DNA of 64,000 bases, taken from positions 1-64,000 of the forward strand of contig DASRDZ010000010.1 in assembly GCA_035652335.1 (NCBI GenBank). Reading direction: 5' to 3'. A program made the position numbers and the translations under genes. A model generated the notes under the pieces. The model made no database searches and was not told the origin of the DNA. It worked only from the letters and a program-made list of their open reading frames with translations. Source of the stretch: DASRDZ01 sp035652335 (GTDB lineage Bacteria; Chloroflexota; Dormibacteria; Aeolococcales; Aeolococcaceae). Positions 51,131-59,984 of this stretch are shown in pieces (the first letter of the stretch is position 1; each line of letters opens with the position of its first letter).

Positions 51131-53166
51131 AGCTCCGCATCGCCATGCCCAAGCGGCGCCGCACGCGCGTCCTGCTCGCCGGCGCCCCGCTGTACCCGAT
51201 CATCGCGCTGGCCCTGGTCAGCGCCCTCGACCAGCTCGACCTCGCCGTCTTCGGCGTCGTCTTCCCGGAGATGAAGGCCGACCTGCACTTCTCGCTGCAG
51301 GACGTCTTCTGGATCGGCTTCCCGGCGTCGCTGCTCGGCTGGTGCGGCATCTTCGTGATCGGCGCCCTCGGTGACCGACTCCGCCGGGTGACGCTGTCCT
51401 GGATCCTGGCGGCCGTCTTCGGGCTCAGCTCGTTCCTCACCGGAGCGGTGATCAGCTGGCCGCAGCTGGTCCTGCTGCGCACCTTCAGCGTGCTGCCCAA
51501 CTCCTACACGTCGCTGCACCACAGCCTGATCGCCGACATCTACCCTCCCGAGGGTCGCGGCTTCGCGATGGGCCTGTGGACCGCGCTGCGACCCGCCGGC
51601 TTCGTCGCCGGCAGCCTGCTCGCCGGCGTGCTGGCGGCGGTGGCCAACTGGCGGCTGGCCTTCCTGGCGCTGTCCATCCCCGTCATCGCCGCGGTGGCGA
51701 TGCTGTTCCGGGTGCGGGAACCCGCGCGCGGCGCGCAGGAGTTCGAGGCCTCCACCGCCGCATTCGCCAGCCAGGTTCACCTCGGCCCCATCCAGAGCGT
51801 CAAGCTGCTGCTCAACATCCGGTCGTACCGGCGGCTGATGTGGGCATACGGCGTGATCGGCATGGGCGTGGGATCGCTGGTCCCCCTCTCCGCCTTCGTG
51901 TACCAGGGCGTGTTCGGCGTGGGACCGTTCGGACGGGGCCTCATCAACGCCGTCACGCAGCTCATGGTCTTCCTCAGCAGCGTGGCGGCGGGAGCCCTGC
52001 TGCAGCGCTTCTCGCCGCGCTTCATCACCCTCGCCAACGGCCTCCTCGTCTCGGCGGCCGGGCTCTCCTACCTGTTCCTCGCCCTCGCGCCGACCGCGGG
52101 ACTCGCCGTCGCGTCGCAGCTCATCGGCAGCGCCGCCTTCGGCATCTTCTCGGTCGGCACCTTCCTGCAGGTGGCGGCGACGACTCCGGCCAACATCCGG
52201 ACCATGGCCTTCGCCGCGGCGGGCATCTTCATGATCCTCGGCAACCTCTGGGGTCCGATCGCCCTGGGCATCGGCGCCAGCCAGGGCTACCGGGTGGCCC
52301 TGCTCGCCTCCTTCTGGTGGTACATCGTCGGCGGCCTGGTGGTCGCCGACGGCGCACGGTTCGTGAAGCGTGACCAGGAGCGCGCCAACACGGTGCTGCG
52401 GGCCGAGGCGGAGGCGCGCCGCCGCCGCGCCGCCGGCGAGAAGCTCGCCCTGCTCGACGTGCGCCACCTCGACGTGGCCTACGGCAACGTGCAGGTGCTC
52501 TTCGACGTCTCGATGCAGGTCACCGAGGGCGAGATCGTCGCCCTGCTGGGCACCAACGGCGCCGGCAAGTCGACGCTGCTGCGCACCGTCTCCGGCTTGA
52601 TCCGTCCCACCGAGGGCGTGGTGCTCTTCGAGGGCTCGGACATCACCGGCCTCGACGCGGAGCTGATCACCAAGCGCGGCGTCATCCACGTGCCCGGTGG
52701 GCGCGGCGTGTTCCCCGGGCTCACGGTGCGCCGCAACCTGCGGCTCGGCACCTACCTCTACCGCTCCGACCCGCTCTTCCGCGAGGAGCGCATGGAGTAC
52801 GCCCTGTCCTTCTTCCCGCGGCTCGGCGAGCGGCTCGACCAGGCCGCAGGCAGCCTGAGCGGTGGCGAGCAGCAGATGCTCAACCTGGCCCAGGCGATGA
52901 TGGTGCAGCCACGCCTCCTGCTCATCGACGAGCTGTCGCTGGGCCTGGCGCCGCGCATCGTGGAGGAGATCCTCCAGGTCGTCGAGAGCATCGCCGCCAG
53001 CGGCGTCACCATCGTGCTCGTCGAGCAGTCGGTGAACATCGCGCTCAGTCTCGCCTCGCGCGCCTACTTCATGGAGAAGGGCGAGGTGCGCTTCGAGGGC
53101 CGCAGCGCCGACCTCGCCGACCGCGACGACCTGGTCCGCTCCGTGTTCCTGGCGGGGGCGCGCTGA
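51127..53166 (+). CDS. MFS transporter fused to a LivF-type ABC ATPase (locus C)
   Basis: A 679-residue double fusion. Residues about 15-420 are a Major Facilitator domain (LDQLDLAVFGVVFPEMKADL in TM1, GALGDRLRRVTLSW as motif A). Residues about 440-679 are an LivF-like ATPase: Walker A GTNGAGKST near 475, signature LSGGEQQMLN, Walker B LLIDELSLGLAP, H-loop position LVEQSVN. As in locus B, DEL replaces the usual DEP and Gln stands in the H-loop, so both copies share ancestry. The LivG partner is a separate gene immediately downstream (TGATG overlap). The GTG start overlaps the permease stop. Confidence 0.88.
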   Translation: MKLRIAMPKRRRTRVLLAGAPLYPIIALALVSALDQLDLAVFGVVFPEMKADLHFSLQDVFWIGFPASLLGWCGIFVIGALGDRLRRVTLSWILAAVFGLSSFLTGAVISWPQLVLLRTFSVLPNSYTSLHHSLIADIYPPEGRGFAMGLWTALRPAGFVAGSLLAGVLAAVANWRLAFLALSIPVIAAVAMLFRVREPARGAQEFEASTAAFASQVHLGPIQSVKLLLNIRSYRRLMWAYGVIGMGVGSLVPLSAFVYQGVFGVGPFGRGLINAVTQLMVFLSSVAAGALLQRFSPRFITLANGLLVSAAGLSYLFLALAPTAGLAVASQLIGSAAFGIFSVGTFLQVAATTPANIRTMAFAAAGIFMILGNLWGPIALGIGASQGYRVALLASFWWYIVGGLVVADGARFVKRDQERANTVLRAEAEARRRRAAGEKLALLDVRHLDVAYGNVQVLFDVSMQVTEGEIVALLGTNGAGKSTLLRTVSGLIRPTEGVVLFEGSDITGLDAELITKRGVIHVPGGRGVFPGLTVRRNLRLGTYLYRSDPLFREERMEYALSFFPRLGERLDQAAGSLSGGEQQMLNLAQAMMVQPRLLLIDELSLGLAPRIVEEILQVVESIAASGVTIVLVEQSVNIALSLASRAYFMEKGEVRFEGRSADLADRDDLVRSVFLAGAR

Positions 53167-54008
53167 TGGCCAGGCCGGTCGCGCTCGAGATCCGCGACGT
53201 GCTGGTGCAGTTCGGCGGCGTGCGCGCGGTCGACGTCGAGCACATGGCCATCAGGCGCGGGCGCATCGCCGGCCTGATCGGGCAGAACGGCGCCGGCAAG
53301 ACCACCCTCTTCGACGTCATCAGCGGCTTCGTGCCGCAGCGCCGCGGCTCGGTCGTCCTCGACGGCGAGCACGAGCTGACCGGCCTCTCGCCGGTGCAGC
53401 GCGCCCACCTCGGCCTGGGACGCAGCTTCCAGGCCGCCACCCTCTTCGAGTCGCTGACCGTCGCCGAGTCGCTGATGGTCGCCTTCCACACGCGCATGGA
53501 GAGCAGCGGTCCGCTGTCGTCGGCGCTGCAGCTTCCCTGGGCGCGGCGCGAGGAGCGCGCGGTGCGGGTGCGCGTCGACGAGCTGATCGACCTGATGGGC
53601 CTGGGCGCGTTCCACGACAAGTTCATCAGCGAGCTGTCCACCGGGACGCGGCGCATCGTCGACCTGGCCGGCGTGCTCGCCCTGCAGCCCAGCGTGCTGC
53701 TGCTCGACGAGCCGTCGAGCGGCATCGCCCAGCGCGAGGTGGAGCAGCTCGGCGCGCTGCTCCGCGAGGTGCGCGAGGCGCTCGACTGCACCATGGTGGT
53801 GGTCGAGCACGACATCCCCCTGGTGCGCACGCTCTGCGACGAGCTGTATGCGATGGAGACCGGGCGCGTCATCGCCCACGGCACCTGCGACGAGGTGCTG
53901 TCCGACGACAAGGTTGTGGAGTCCTACCTGGGCGGCGGCAGCCGCGCGGTGGAACGGAGCGGCGCCGCCACGGCGCCGGTCCCGGTTGCGATGGGAGGAA
54001 CGCTGTGA
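53166..54008 (+). CDS. LivG-type ABC ATPase (locus C)
   Basis: A 280-residue nucleotide-binding subunit. Walker A is GQNGAGKTT, followed by LGRSFQAATLFESLTVAESL around the Q-loop, signature LSTGTRRIVDLAGVL, Walker B LLLDEPSSGIA and H-loop VVEHDIPLV, all intact. LSTGTRRIVD is shared with the LivG-type domain of the locus B triple fusion, showing common origin. The ATG shares one base with the upstream stop, and its own stop overlaps the next GTG (GTGA). Confidence 0.92.
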   Translation: MARPVALEIRDVLVQFGGVRAVDVEHMAIRRGRIAGLIGQNGAGKTTLFDVISGFVPQRRGSVVLDGEHELTGLSPVQRAHLGLGRSFQAATLFESLTVAESLMVAFHTRMESSGPLSSALQLPWARREERAVRVRVDELIDLMGLGAFHDKFISELSTGTRRIVDLAGVLALQPSVLLLDEPSSGIAQREVEQLGALLREVREALDCTMVVVEHDIPLVRTLCDELYAMETGRVIAHGTCDEVLSDDKVVESYLGGGSRAVERSGAATAPVPVAMGGTL

Positions 54009-54568
54009 GCAGCACGACGATCAGCCGCGTCTCGAACCTGGGACGCGGTGTCAGCGCACTGGGACCGAAGCTGAAGCGCTTCGGCTCGCGGGCCGCGTCC
54101 GCGTCGGGGACGTGGCGGCGCTACGCCACCCCGCTCGGCCTCGCCGCCGTGGCCGGCGGCTTCGTCCTGCTCATCGAGAGCTGGTGGGACGGCAGCGGAA
54201 CGCCGGACGCACGCGTCGAGCTCCAGGACGTCATCTCGGCGATCGGCGCGGGCGCGCTGGTCATCGCCGGCATGCTGCTCATCGTCGGCGAGCTCTTCAT
54301 GTCGATGCGGCGCAGCGGCGAGCGGCAGTCGGAGCGGATGATCGCCGCGCTGCAGCAGATCGCCGCCGGCACCGCCGCGCAGCAGGAGACGGGCGGCGCC
54401 GCGGCAGTCAGCCCGTCGTCGGTGGTTCTGGCCAGCCATGCCTCATACCACACGCCCACCTGTGACCTCGTCCTGGGACGCGAGGGGGTCACCGTGACCA
54501 CGCTGAGCGAGGCACACGCCAAGGGGTTGACCCCCTGCCGCGCCTGCCTCGGTGGAGGAGACCGCTGA
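54005..54568 (+). CDS. Two-TM membrane protein with Ada-like Cys motif (locus C)
   Basis: A 187-residue protein inside the transporter operon. Two hydrophobic helices (about 42-58 and 75-98) precede a charged, Gln-rich helix and a C-terminal tail with YHTPTC (148-153) and PCRAC (177-181). This Y-H-x-P-x-C ... P-C-x-x-C pattern resembles the small zinc-binding hook of Ada-type proteins and several membrane proteins, so a metal- or DNA-end-binding fold is possible. It is not part of any standard LIV system. GTG start overlaps the LivG stop; its stop shares a base with the binding-protein ATG. Confidence 0.72.
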   Translation: MSSTTISRVSNLGRGVSALGPKLKRFGSRAASASGTWRRYATPLGLAAVAGGFVLLIESWWDGSGTPDARVELQDVISAIGAGALVIAGMLLIVGELFMSMRRSGERQSERMIAALQQIAAGTAAQQETGGAAAVSPSSVVLASHASYHTPTCDLVLGREGVTVTTLSEAHAKGLTPCRACLGGGDR

Positions 54569-56343
54569 TGCACAGCACGCGCCGAGCCCGTCACGTCCGT
54601 CTGCTGGTGATGCTGGGGCTGGCGGGGATCCTGGCCGGCTGCTCGCGCACACCTCCGGGCGGGATCATCGCGGGCGGCGGTCTTGGTGGCGCAGCGGGGG
54701 CGGCGGACGCGCAGACGCAGACGAGCGCGGACTCCTCGGCGACGGCCGGCAGCGGTGCGGGTGCGGGCGCGGGCGCCGCGGGCGTCAACGGCGCAGTGGC
54801 CGGCGCGGCGGGCGCGGCCGGTGCCACGGGCGGCTCCGCGGTCGCGGCGGCGGCCGCCTCCGGCCCCACGGGTGAGAAGCCGATCGCGTCGTGGCCCGGT
54901 GTGACGCCGACCACCATCGACATCGCCATCGCCGCCAAGCTGCACAACTGCAGCGAGTCGAACAACCCGCAGGAGTCGAGCGCCGGCACCTGGACGCAGA
55001 AGTACGCCGACCTGGTCTCCGCCTACGTCGACTACGTCAACAAGTACATCCCCCTCCCCGGCGGCCGGAAGCTGAAGCTGGTCGGCAACGACAACACCTT
55101 CGGCATCCCGCTCGTCGACGACGGCGGCCAGTTCTGCCCGACGCAGCAGGCTGCCGCCGGCCGCTACGTGGTCAACTCGCTCAAGCCCTTCGCCGCCCTG
55201 TACTCGCAGCCGACGCCCTCGGGCCCGGTGTTCGACGAGACCGTGGCCAACGGGCACGTCCTCGACATCGGCCAGGGCTGGCCGACGGTGCAGTCGATGA
55301 CCAGCCGCTGGCCCTACGCCATCGGGGTGGCGGTGGTCGGCGAGCCGCTCGACCAGCACATGGGCTACCTCGCCGACTACGTGCACAAGCGCCTGCAGAG
55401 CACGCAGTACACGCCGCCGGCCGGGCCGTCGCAGCCGCGCAGCTACGGCGCGATGATCTACGACGACCCGTTCTACAACGGGCTGGCCAGCGAGACGCAG
55501 CAGCTCTTCGGACAGTTCGGCATCAGCGTCAAGATCTACCGGATCAGCAGCAACACCGCCACCGCCGCGCAGCAGGCCAACCAGGTGGCCCTGCAGATGA
55601 AGCAGGACGGGGTGAACACGATGATCTGGGGAGTGGTCGGCCAGCCCGGCATCGTCATGGCCAACGCCTTCGACTCCGAGGCCTACTACCCGGACAACCT
55701 GCAGGCCTACAGCGGCGTCGCCTTCTGGGACACCGACTACTCGCACACGCAGTGGTCCCGCGCCTTCGGCATCGGCACCCCGTCGATCATCGCCGAGCGC
55801 AACGACACCACCCACTACACCACCGCCTTCGAGGGTGGTGACGCCTACGACGAGGTGTGGGCCAAGTCGACCCAGTACGACGGCAACACCGCGCAGAACG
55901 GTGCCGACGGCTACGGCATCTGGAACAACCTGATGACCCTGACGGCGGGCCTCGAGCGCTCGCCGGTCAACTTCACACCGACCTCGTTCGCCGACGGGCT
56001 GGACTCCTCGGCGACGCAGTACCGCTGCGTCGAGGAGCGCTTCTGGGGAACCGACCACCCGCAGCTCTTCCGGGTGGCCTGGTACAAGGACAACCCCGCA
56101 GGCGCAGAGGGGTACACGACCCTCTACTGGGTCAACAAGCAGTCGTCGTTCGGCACCCCGGGCTACTACGAGTCGTACGACGGGTACTACACCTACTTCG
56201 GGCTCAACGACCTGCCCAACTCACCCTCCGACGACACGGCCAACCAGTCGGTGCCGCCCATCAAGCAGATCCCGCACATCGGCGTCGACCCCTTCAAGTC
56301 GTGCCCCAGCATCGGGCTGCAGGGTGGCCTCTACGAGCACTGA
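54568..56343 (+). CDS. LIV-type solute-binding lipoprotein (locus C)
   Basis: A 591-residue lipoprotein with lipobox LAGC at Cys25. A Gly/Ala-rich spacer of about 60 residues (37-95) follows, then a large Peripla_BP_6-like domain beginning GVTPTTIDIAIAAKLHNC. Family features include the N-terminal solute-lobe strand, KPFAALYSQPT, and KQDGVNTMIWGVVGQPGIV. It is unusually long and carries several Cys residues. It is the last gene of locus C, overlapping the membrane protein stop by one base, and is followed by a strong terminator hairpin. The ligand is unknown; aromatic residues (Tyr/Trp) are abundant. Confidence 0.85.
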   Translation: MHSTRRARHVRLLVMLGLAGILAGCSRTPPGGIIAGGGLGGAAGAADAQTQTSADSSATAGSGAGAGAGAAGVNGAVAGAAGAAGATGGSAVAAAAASGPTGEKPIASWPGVTPTTIDIAIAAKLHNCSESNNPQESSAGTWTQKYADLVSAYVDYVNKYIPLPGGRKLKLVGNDNTFGIPLVDDGGQFCPTQQAAAGRYVVNSLKPFAALYSQPTPSGPVFDETVANGHVLDIGQGWPTVQSMTSRWPYAIGVAVVGEPLDQHMGYLADYVHKRLQSTQYTPPAGPSQPRSYGAMIYDDPFYNGLASETQQLFGQFGISVKIYRISSNTATAAQQANQVALQMKQDGVNTMIWGVVGQPGIVMANAFDSEAYYPDNLQAYSGVAFWDTDYSHTQWSRAFGIGTPSIIAERNDTTHYTTAFEGGDAYDEVWAKSTQYDGNTAQNGADGYGIWNNLMTLTAGLERSPVNFTPTSFADGLDSSATQYRCVEERFWGTDHPQLFRVAWYKDNPAGAEGYTTLYWVNKQSSFGTPGYYESYDGYYTYFGLNDLPNSPSDDTANQSVPPIKQIPHIGVDPFKSCPSIGLQGGLYEH

Positions 56344-56353
56344 GCGATGCGGC

Positions 56354-56379
56354 GCGGTCCCGTCCCAGGGCGGGACCGC
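56354..56379 (+). terminator. Hairpin terminator between convergent genes
   Basis: A perfect 9-bp stem (GCGGTCCCG / CGGGACCGC) with an 8-nt loop, followed by TTCT. It lies 10 bp after the locus C stop and just before the convergent PhyH stop, so it may serve both strands. Confidence 0.7.
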
Positions 56380-56382
56380 TTC

Positions 56383-57177
56383 TCACCGCGCCAGGCTGAA
56401 GGTCTCGGTGAAGAAGGCGCGCGTGACCTCGTTCTCGAAGTGGCCGTGCAGCGTGGCGCGGTGGATGGTGGGGATGTAATGCCCGAGGTGCAGCGCCGAG
56501 TCGCGGTACACGGCCACGTCGCCCGCGGACAGCGCGACCATCCGCGCGCCAGGCATGGAGCGGCGGTAGCGCGAGGCGGCGACCACGTACTCCTCCTCGC
56601 TCACCCCGTCGCGGCTGGGCGGCCCGGCGGCGAGGACCCGCGCCTCCTCGGGGGTGTCGTCGCGCACGTGGCTGCCGGGGACGACCCACAGCGACATGTC
56701 GTCGTAGAGGGCGGCGTTGAACTGGTTGAAGAAGCGGAGGTCGGGGACCAGGGTGCGCCAGCGCTCCACGTCGGCCTGGGGGACGTTGTCCCGGTAGTCG
56801 CGGTGCCAGCGCTGGCACCACGACCCGGTGCTGCGCTGGAAGAGGACCGTGAAGGCCTCGGCGTCGAGGGCGAAGTCGGTGCCGAGCAGGCGGTCGACGA
56901 CGCGGCGCAGGCGGGGCAGCTCGGCGAGCGCCGCGAAGGGCGCGGTGTCGATGCGCTCGCCGTAGTCGAGCAGCACCCTGCCGCCCACCGTGCCACCCGG
57001 CGGGCGCGTCGCGTCGGGGCCCAGCGTGGACCGCGTGTGGGCGCGAAGCACCTCGACCTGCTCGCGCATCCGCGCCAGCAGCGGCCCGGGGATGGCGTCG
57101 GTGACGACGGTGAGGCCGTCCCGCGCGTATTCCTCGGCGTGGCGGTCGAGCTCGGCGGCCTGCATGGCTGCTCGCAT
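56383..57177 (-). CDS. Phytanoyl-CoA dioxygenase (PhyH) family oxygenase, copy 2
   Basis: A 264-residue Fe(II)/2-oxoglutarate oxygenase. The HxD lies in CQRWHRDYRDNVP and the distal His region in LHLGHYIPTIHRATLHG. VVPGSHVRDDTPEEARVL is the usual loop between them. It differs substantially from copy 1 and copy 3, so these are not recent duplicates. It is divergent from the beta-lactamase-fold gene with a 41-bp gap. The start at 57177 or 12 bp downstream (MQAAELD) is uncertain, with no SD. The substrate is unknown. Confidence 0.85.
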   Translation of the reverse strand: MRAAMQAAELDRHAEEYARDGLTVVTDAIPGPLLARMREQVEVLRAHTRSTLGPDATRPPGGTVGGRVLLDYGERIDTAPFAALAELPRLRRVVDRLLGTDFALDAEAFTVLFQRSTGSWCQRWHRDYRDNVPQADVERWRTLVPDLRFFNQFNAALYDDMSLWVVPGSHVRDDTPEEARVLAAGPPSRDGVSEEEYVVAASRYRRSMPGARMVALSAGDVAVYRDSALHLGHYIPTIHRATLHGHFENEVTRAFFTETFSLAR

Positions 57178-57203
57178 TGTAGAGGCCGCGCCGCCGACTT
57201 CGG

Positions 57204-57209
57204 TAGGAT
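57204..57209 (+). promoter_or_regulatory. -10 box TAGGAT for the serine hydrolase gene
   Basis: TAGGAT ends 9 nt before the ATG at 57219. No SD and no good -35 at 17 nt. Confidence 0.45.
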
Positions 57210-57218
57210 TCCGAAATA

Positions 57219-58253
57219 ATGCTGCAGACCGTCGACCGCGTCCTCGACGTGGCCCGCGAGTTCGTCGAGAGGGGCTGGGATCGCGGCATCGCCGTGGCGG
57301 TGCTGCGAGACGGAGCCTGCGTCGTCGACGCCGTCACCGGCACCGACCTCGACGGGTGCCCGCTCGACACCGGCACGCGCTTCCTCTGGTTCTCGGCCAG
57401 CAAGCCGCTGACGGCGTTCTGCGTGGTGATGCTCGCCGACCGCGGGCTGCTCGGCTACGACGACCCGCTGGTGCGCTGGATCCCCGAGATCGGCGGGGGC
57501 GAGCGGGCGCGCATCACCGTCGACCATCTGCTCACCCACCGCGCCGGCATCCCCGACTTCTTCTGCACGGGGGTCACGGTCGAGGACTGGTACGACTGGG
57601 ATCGCGCGGTGCGGCTCACCGCCGCCCTCCCGCTGGAGTACGCACCGGGCAGCCAGACCGCTTACCACGCGCTGAGCTTCGGGCTGCTCGGCGAGCTGGT
57701 GCGGCGGGTCGACGGCCGGCCCTTCGCGCGGTTCTTCGCCGAGGAGGTGGCCCGGCCGCTCGGCCTCGACACGGTGACCTGGGGACTTCCGGACAGGTCT
57801 GTCCCCTACACGCGCACCGGCGTCGAGGGCCAGGCGGAGGCCGCCAACGTGCACCGCTTCCAGACCGGCGCGGCGCTCGACGCCGTGGTGCCCGCCGGCA
57901 ACGCCTGGGGGACGGCGCGCGACCTGGCGCGCTTCCATCAGATGCTCGGCGACGGCGGCGAGGGTCTCGTCTCGCCGCACTCAGCGGCCGAGATGGTGCG
58001 TGCGCGCGTCGACGGCCACCAGGGCATGCTCGGCCGCGGGGTCGAGGTCGGACGCCGTCCCGGCGGCTGCACCGGCGACCTCGCCGGCCCGCGCGTCTTC
58101 GGGCACCCCGGCATCCGCTCGACGGTCGGCTGGCACGACCCCGACACGGGAGTGTCCTGCGCCATCCTCTGCAACGGAACGCCCGGCCCTGAGGAGGGCG
58201 AGCGCCGGCTGTCTGCCATCAGCGACGCGGTGATCACGGCGACGCGCGCGTGA
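57219..58253 (+). CDS. Serine beta-lactamase-fold hydrolase (class C/EstB-like)
   Basis: A 344-residue protein of the beta-lactamase/transpeptidase-like family. The nucleophile motif SxxK is SASKPLTA, the second motif is the Tyr-containing YHALSFG and the third region is HPGIRSTVGW (in place of KTG). It has no signal peptide and is more likely an esterase or amidase than an antibiotic-resistance enzyme. The ATG at 57219 follows a TAGGAT box by 9 nt. The stop overlaps the next GTG (GTGA), coupling it to an alpha/beta hydrolase. Confidence 0.87.
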   Translation: MLQTVDRVLDVAREFVERGWDRGIAVAVLRDGACVVDAVTGTDLDGCPLDTGTRFLWFSASKPLTAFCVVMLADRGLLGYDDPLVRWIPEIGGGERARITVDHLLTHRAGIPDFFCTGVTVEDWYDWDRAVRLTAALPLEYAPGSQTAYHALSFGLLGELVRRVDGRPFARFFAEEVARPLGLDTVTWGLPDRSVPYTRTGVEGQAEAANVHRFQTGAALDAVVPAGNAWGTARDLARFHQMLGDGGEGLVSPHSAAEMVRARVDGHQGMLGRGVEVGRRPGGCTGDLAGPRVFGHPGIRSTVGWHDPDTGVSCAILCNGTPGPEEGERRLSAISDAVITATRA

Positions 58254-59065
58254 CCCGCAGCGGCGTGGTGCACCGGCCCGACGGTGCGCGCATCCCCTGG
58301 GAGCTGCTCGGCGACGGCGGCGGTCCGCGCATGGTGTTCGGCCACAGCCTGATGGGCCGCGGCCTCGGCGCGGAGCCGATCTACCGCCCGCTCCTCGACG
58401 GCGGCTGGGCGATGCTCACCATGGACCAGCGCGGGCACGGTGAGGCCTCGCCGCCACCGGGCGGCGACTTCGCCGTGGAGACGCTGGCCGGCGACATGCT
58501 GGCGGTGCTCGACGAGGTGGGGTGGGACACCGCCTGGCTGGGCGGCGGTTCGATGGGCGCCGCCGTCGCCACCGCCGCCGCCGCGCTGACGCCGCATCGC
58601 GTCGAGGGCCTGGCCCTGCTGGCGCCCGCCGTCGGCGGCGCACCCAATCCTGCGCTGCAGCCGTTCGCCGCGCTCGGCGACGTCTTCGGGCGTGACGGCC
58701 TCGACGCCGGCATCGCCGCGTACTCCGCCATGGCACGCGAGAACGGCGCGGACGAGGCCCTCCTCGCCCTGCGCGCCGAGCAGTTCCGCATGCAGCCTGC
58801 GGAGAGCTGGGTCGCCGCGCTGCGCGGCATCGCGCGCTGGAACCTGGCGGAGGCGCTCGACGCGGTGCAGGAGCTCGACGTCCCAACCGCCGTCGTCGCC
58901 TGGACCGGCGACGACGTGCACCCGTTGAGCGTCGCCGAGGACCTGGTGCGGCGCCTGCGCGACGCGCGACTGCACGTGCTGCAGGAGTGGAACGGCGACC
59001 CCGCGCACCTCTTCCGCGTCATGCTCGACATGACGCAGGCCGTCAGCGCCGCCCGCCCACGCTGA
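58250..59065 (+). CDS. Alpha/beta hydrolase
   Basis: A 271-residue alpha/beta-hydrolase-fold enzyme. The oxyanion region is VFGHSLMGRG, the nucleophile elbow GGGSMGAA, and the Asp and His are expected in VVAWTGDDVHPL and NGDPAHLFR. MLTMDQRGHGEAS is the standard strand-4 region. It probably hydrolyses an ester or lactone; nothing identifies the substrate. It is coupled to the upstream serine hydrolase by GTGA, and its last 23 bp overlap the end of the convergent PhyH gene. Confidence 0.87.
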   Translation: MTRSGVVHRPDGARIPWELLGDGGGPRMVFGHSLMGRGLGAEPIYRPLLDGGWAMLTMDQRGHGEASPPPGGDFAVETLAGDMLAVLDEVGWDTAWLGGGSMGAAVATAAAALTPHRVEGLALLAPAVGGAPNPALQPFAALGDVFGRDGLDAGIAAYSAMARENGADEALLALRAEQFRMQPAESWVAALRGIARWNLAEALDAVQELDVPTAVVAWTGDDVHPLSVAEDLVRRLRDARLHVLQEWNGDPAHLFRVMLDMTQAVSAARPR

Positions 59066-59984
59066 GCAGTCGCGACGGCGGGGTGCGCCGCTCGCTGACG
59101 ATGTCGAAGCGCTGCACCACGCGCATCGGCCGCGGCGGCTCGATCCACTGCGCCGTCGACCAGCCACGAGTCAGCTCGTCCCAGTCGGGGATGAGCGGGA
59201 AGTAGTGCGGCCTGAGGCCGAAGTCGACGACGGCGTCGTCGCTGCGCTGGTAGCGGAAGTCGACGGAGAGACGCAGGCGATCGGTCGTGTTGGGCACCGA
59301 GCCGTGCACGGTGAGGCTGTGGAAGAGCAGCACGTCGCCGGCCCGGAAGTCGGTGGCCACCCATCGCGGGTCGTCATGGCGCACGCGCACGCCGACGCCG
59401 CCGGTGCCGACCATGCCGTGCACGCGGCGGAAGCCGTGCCGGTGCGAGCCGCGCAGGACGCGCAGGCCGCCCATCGCGGCCGGCACGTCGCCGAGCGGGA
59501 TCCACATGGTCAGAACGTCGACCGTGCCCTGGATCAGGGGGAAGTCCTGGTGCGGGGGGGTGATGAAGCCGGGATCCTGGGGCAGGCCGGCGCGGAGGAT
59601 CTTCAGCGGGTAGACGAGCAGCTCGCCGTCGCCGTGCGCGTCGAGCACCGCCGACGCCAGCGCGCGCAGGTGGGGGTGGAAGGCGAAGCGATGGAAGCTC
59701 TCCATCGCTTGCACGGCGGCGTACATGTCGGGGAAGGTCTCGCCGCCCTCGCGGCAGGCGCGCGGACCGGGATGCGCCTCGGCGGGATCGCCGCCCGCTG
59801 CGATCCACCCCTTGTCCTGCAGCGCTGTGGCGATCTGGGCGCGGATGTCCAGAACGTCGGCGCGGGGGAGGAGGCCGCGCAGCAGCAGGTGGCTGTCGCG
59901 GTCGAGCCGCCGGCGCAGCGCCTCGCCCTCGCCGAGCAGCGCCGTGGAGTCGACCATGGCCGGCGCGGCGGCGGTGCTCCTCAT
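59043..59984 (-). CDS. Phytanoyl-CoA dioxygenase (PhyH) family oxygenase, copy 3
   Basis: A 313-residue Fe(II)/2-oxoglutarate oxygenase. The HxD is in FITPPHQDFPLIQG and the distal His with Arg in LTVHGSVPNTTDRLRLSVDFRYQ. It is longer than the other two copies. The ATG overlaps the stop of the GH51 arabinofuranosidase (ATGA), so the pair is translated together, the second PhyH-glycosidase coupling in the window. It ends inside the terminal 23 bp of the convergent hydrolase. The substrate is unknown. Confidence 0.88.
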   Translation of the reverse strand: MRSTAAAPAMVDSTALLGEGEALRRRLDRDSHLLLRGLLPRADVLDIRAQIATALQDKGWIAAGGDPAEAHPGPRACREGGETFPDMYAAVQAMESFHRFAFHPHLRALASAVLDAHGDGELLVYPLKILRAGLPQDPGFITPPHQDFPLIQGTVDVLTMWIPLGDVPAAMGGLRVLRGSHRHGFRRVHGMVGTGGVGVRVRHDDPRWVATDFRAGDVLLFHSLTVHGSVPNTTDRLRLSVDFRYQRSDDAVVDFGLRPHYFPLIPDWDELTRGWSTAQWIEPPRPMRVVQRFDIVSERRTPPSRLLSVGGRR

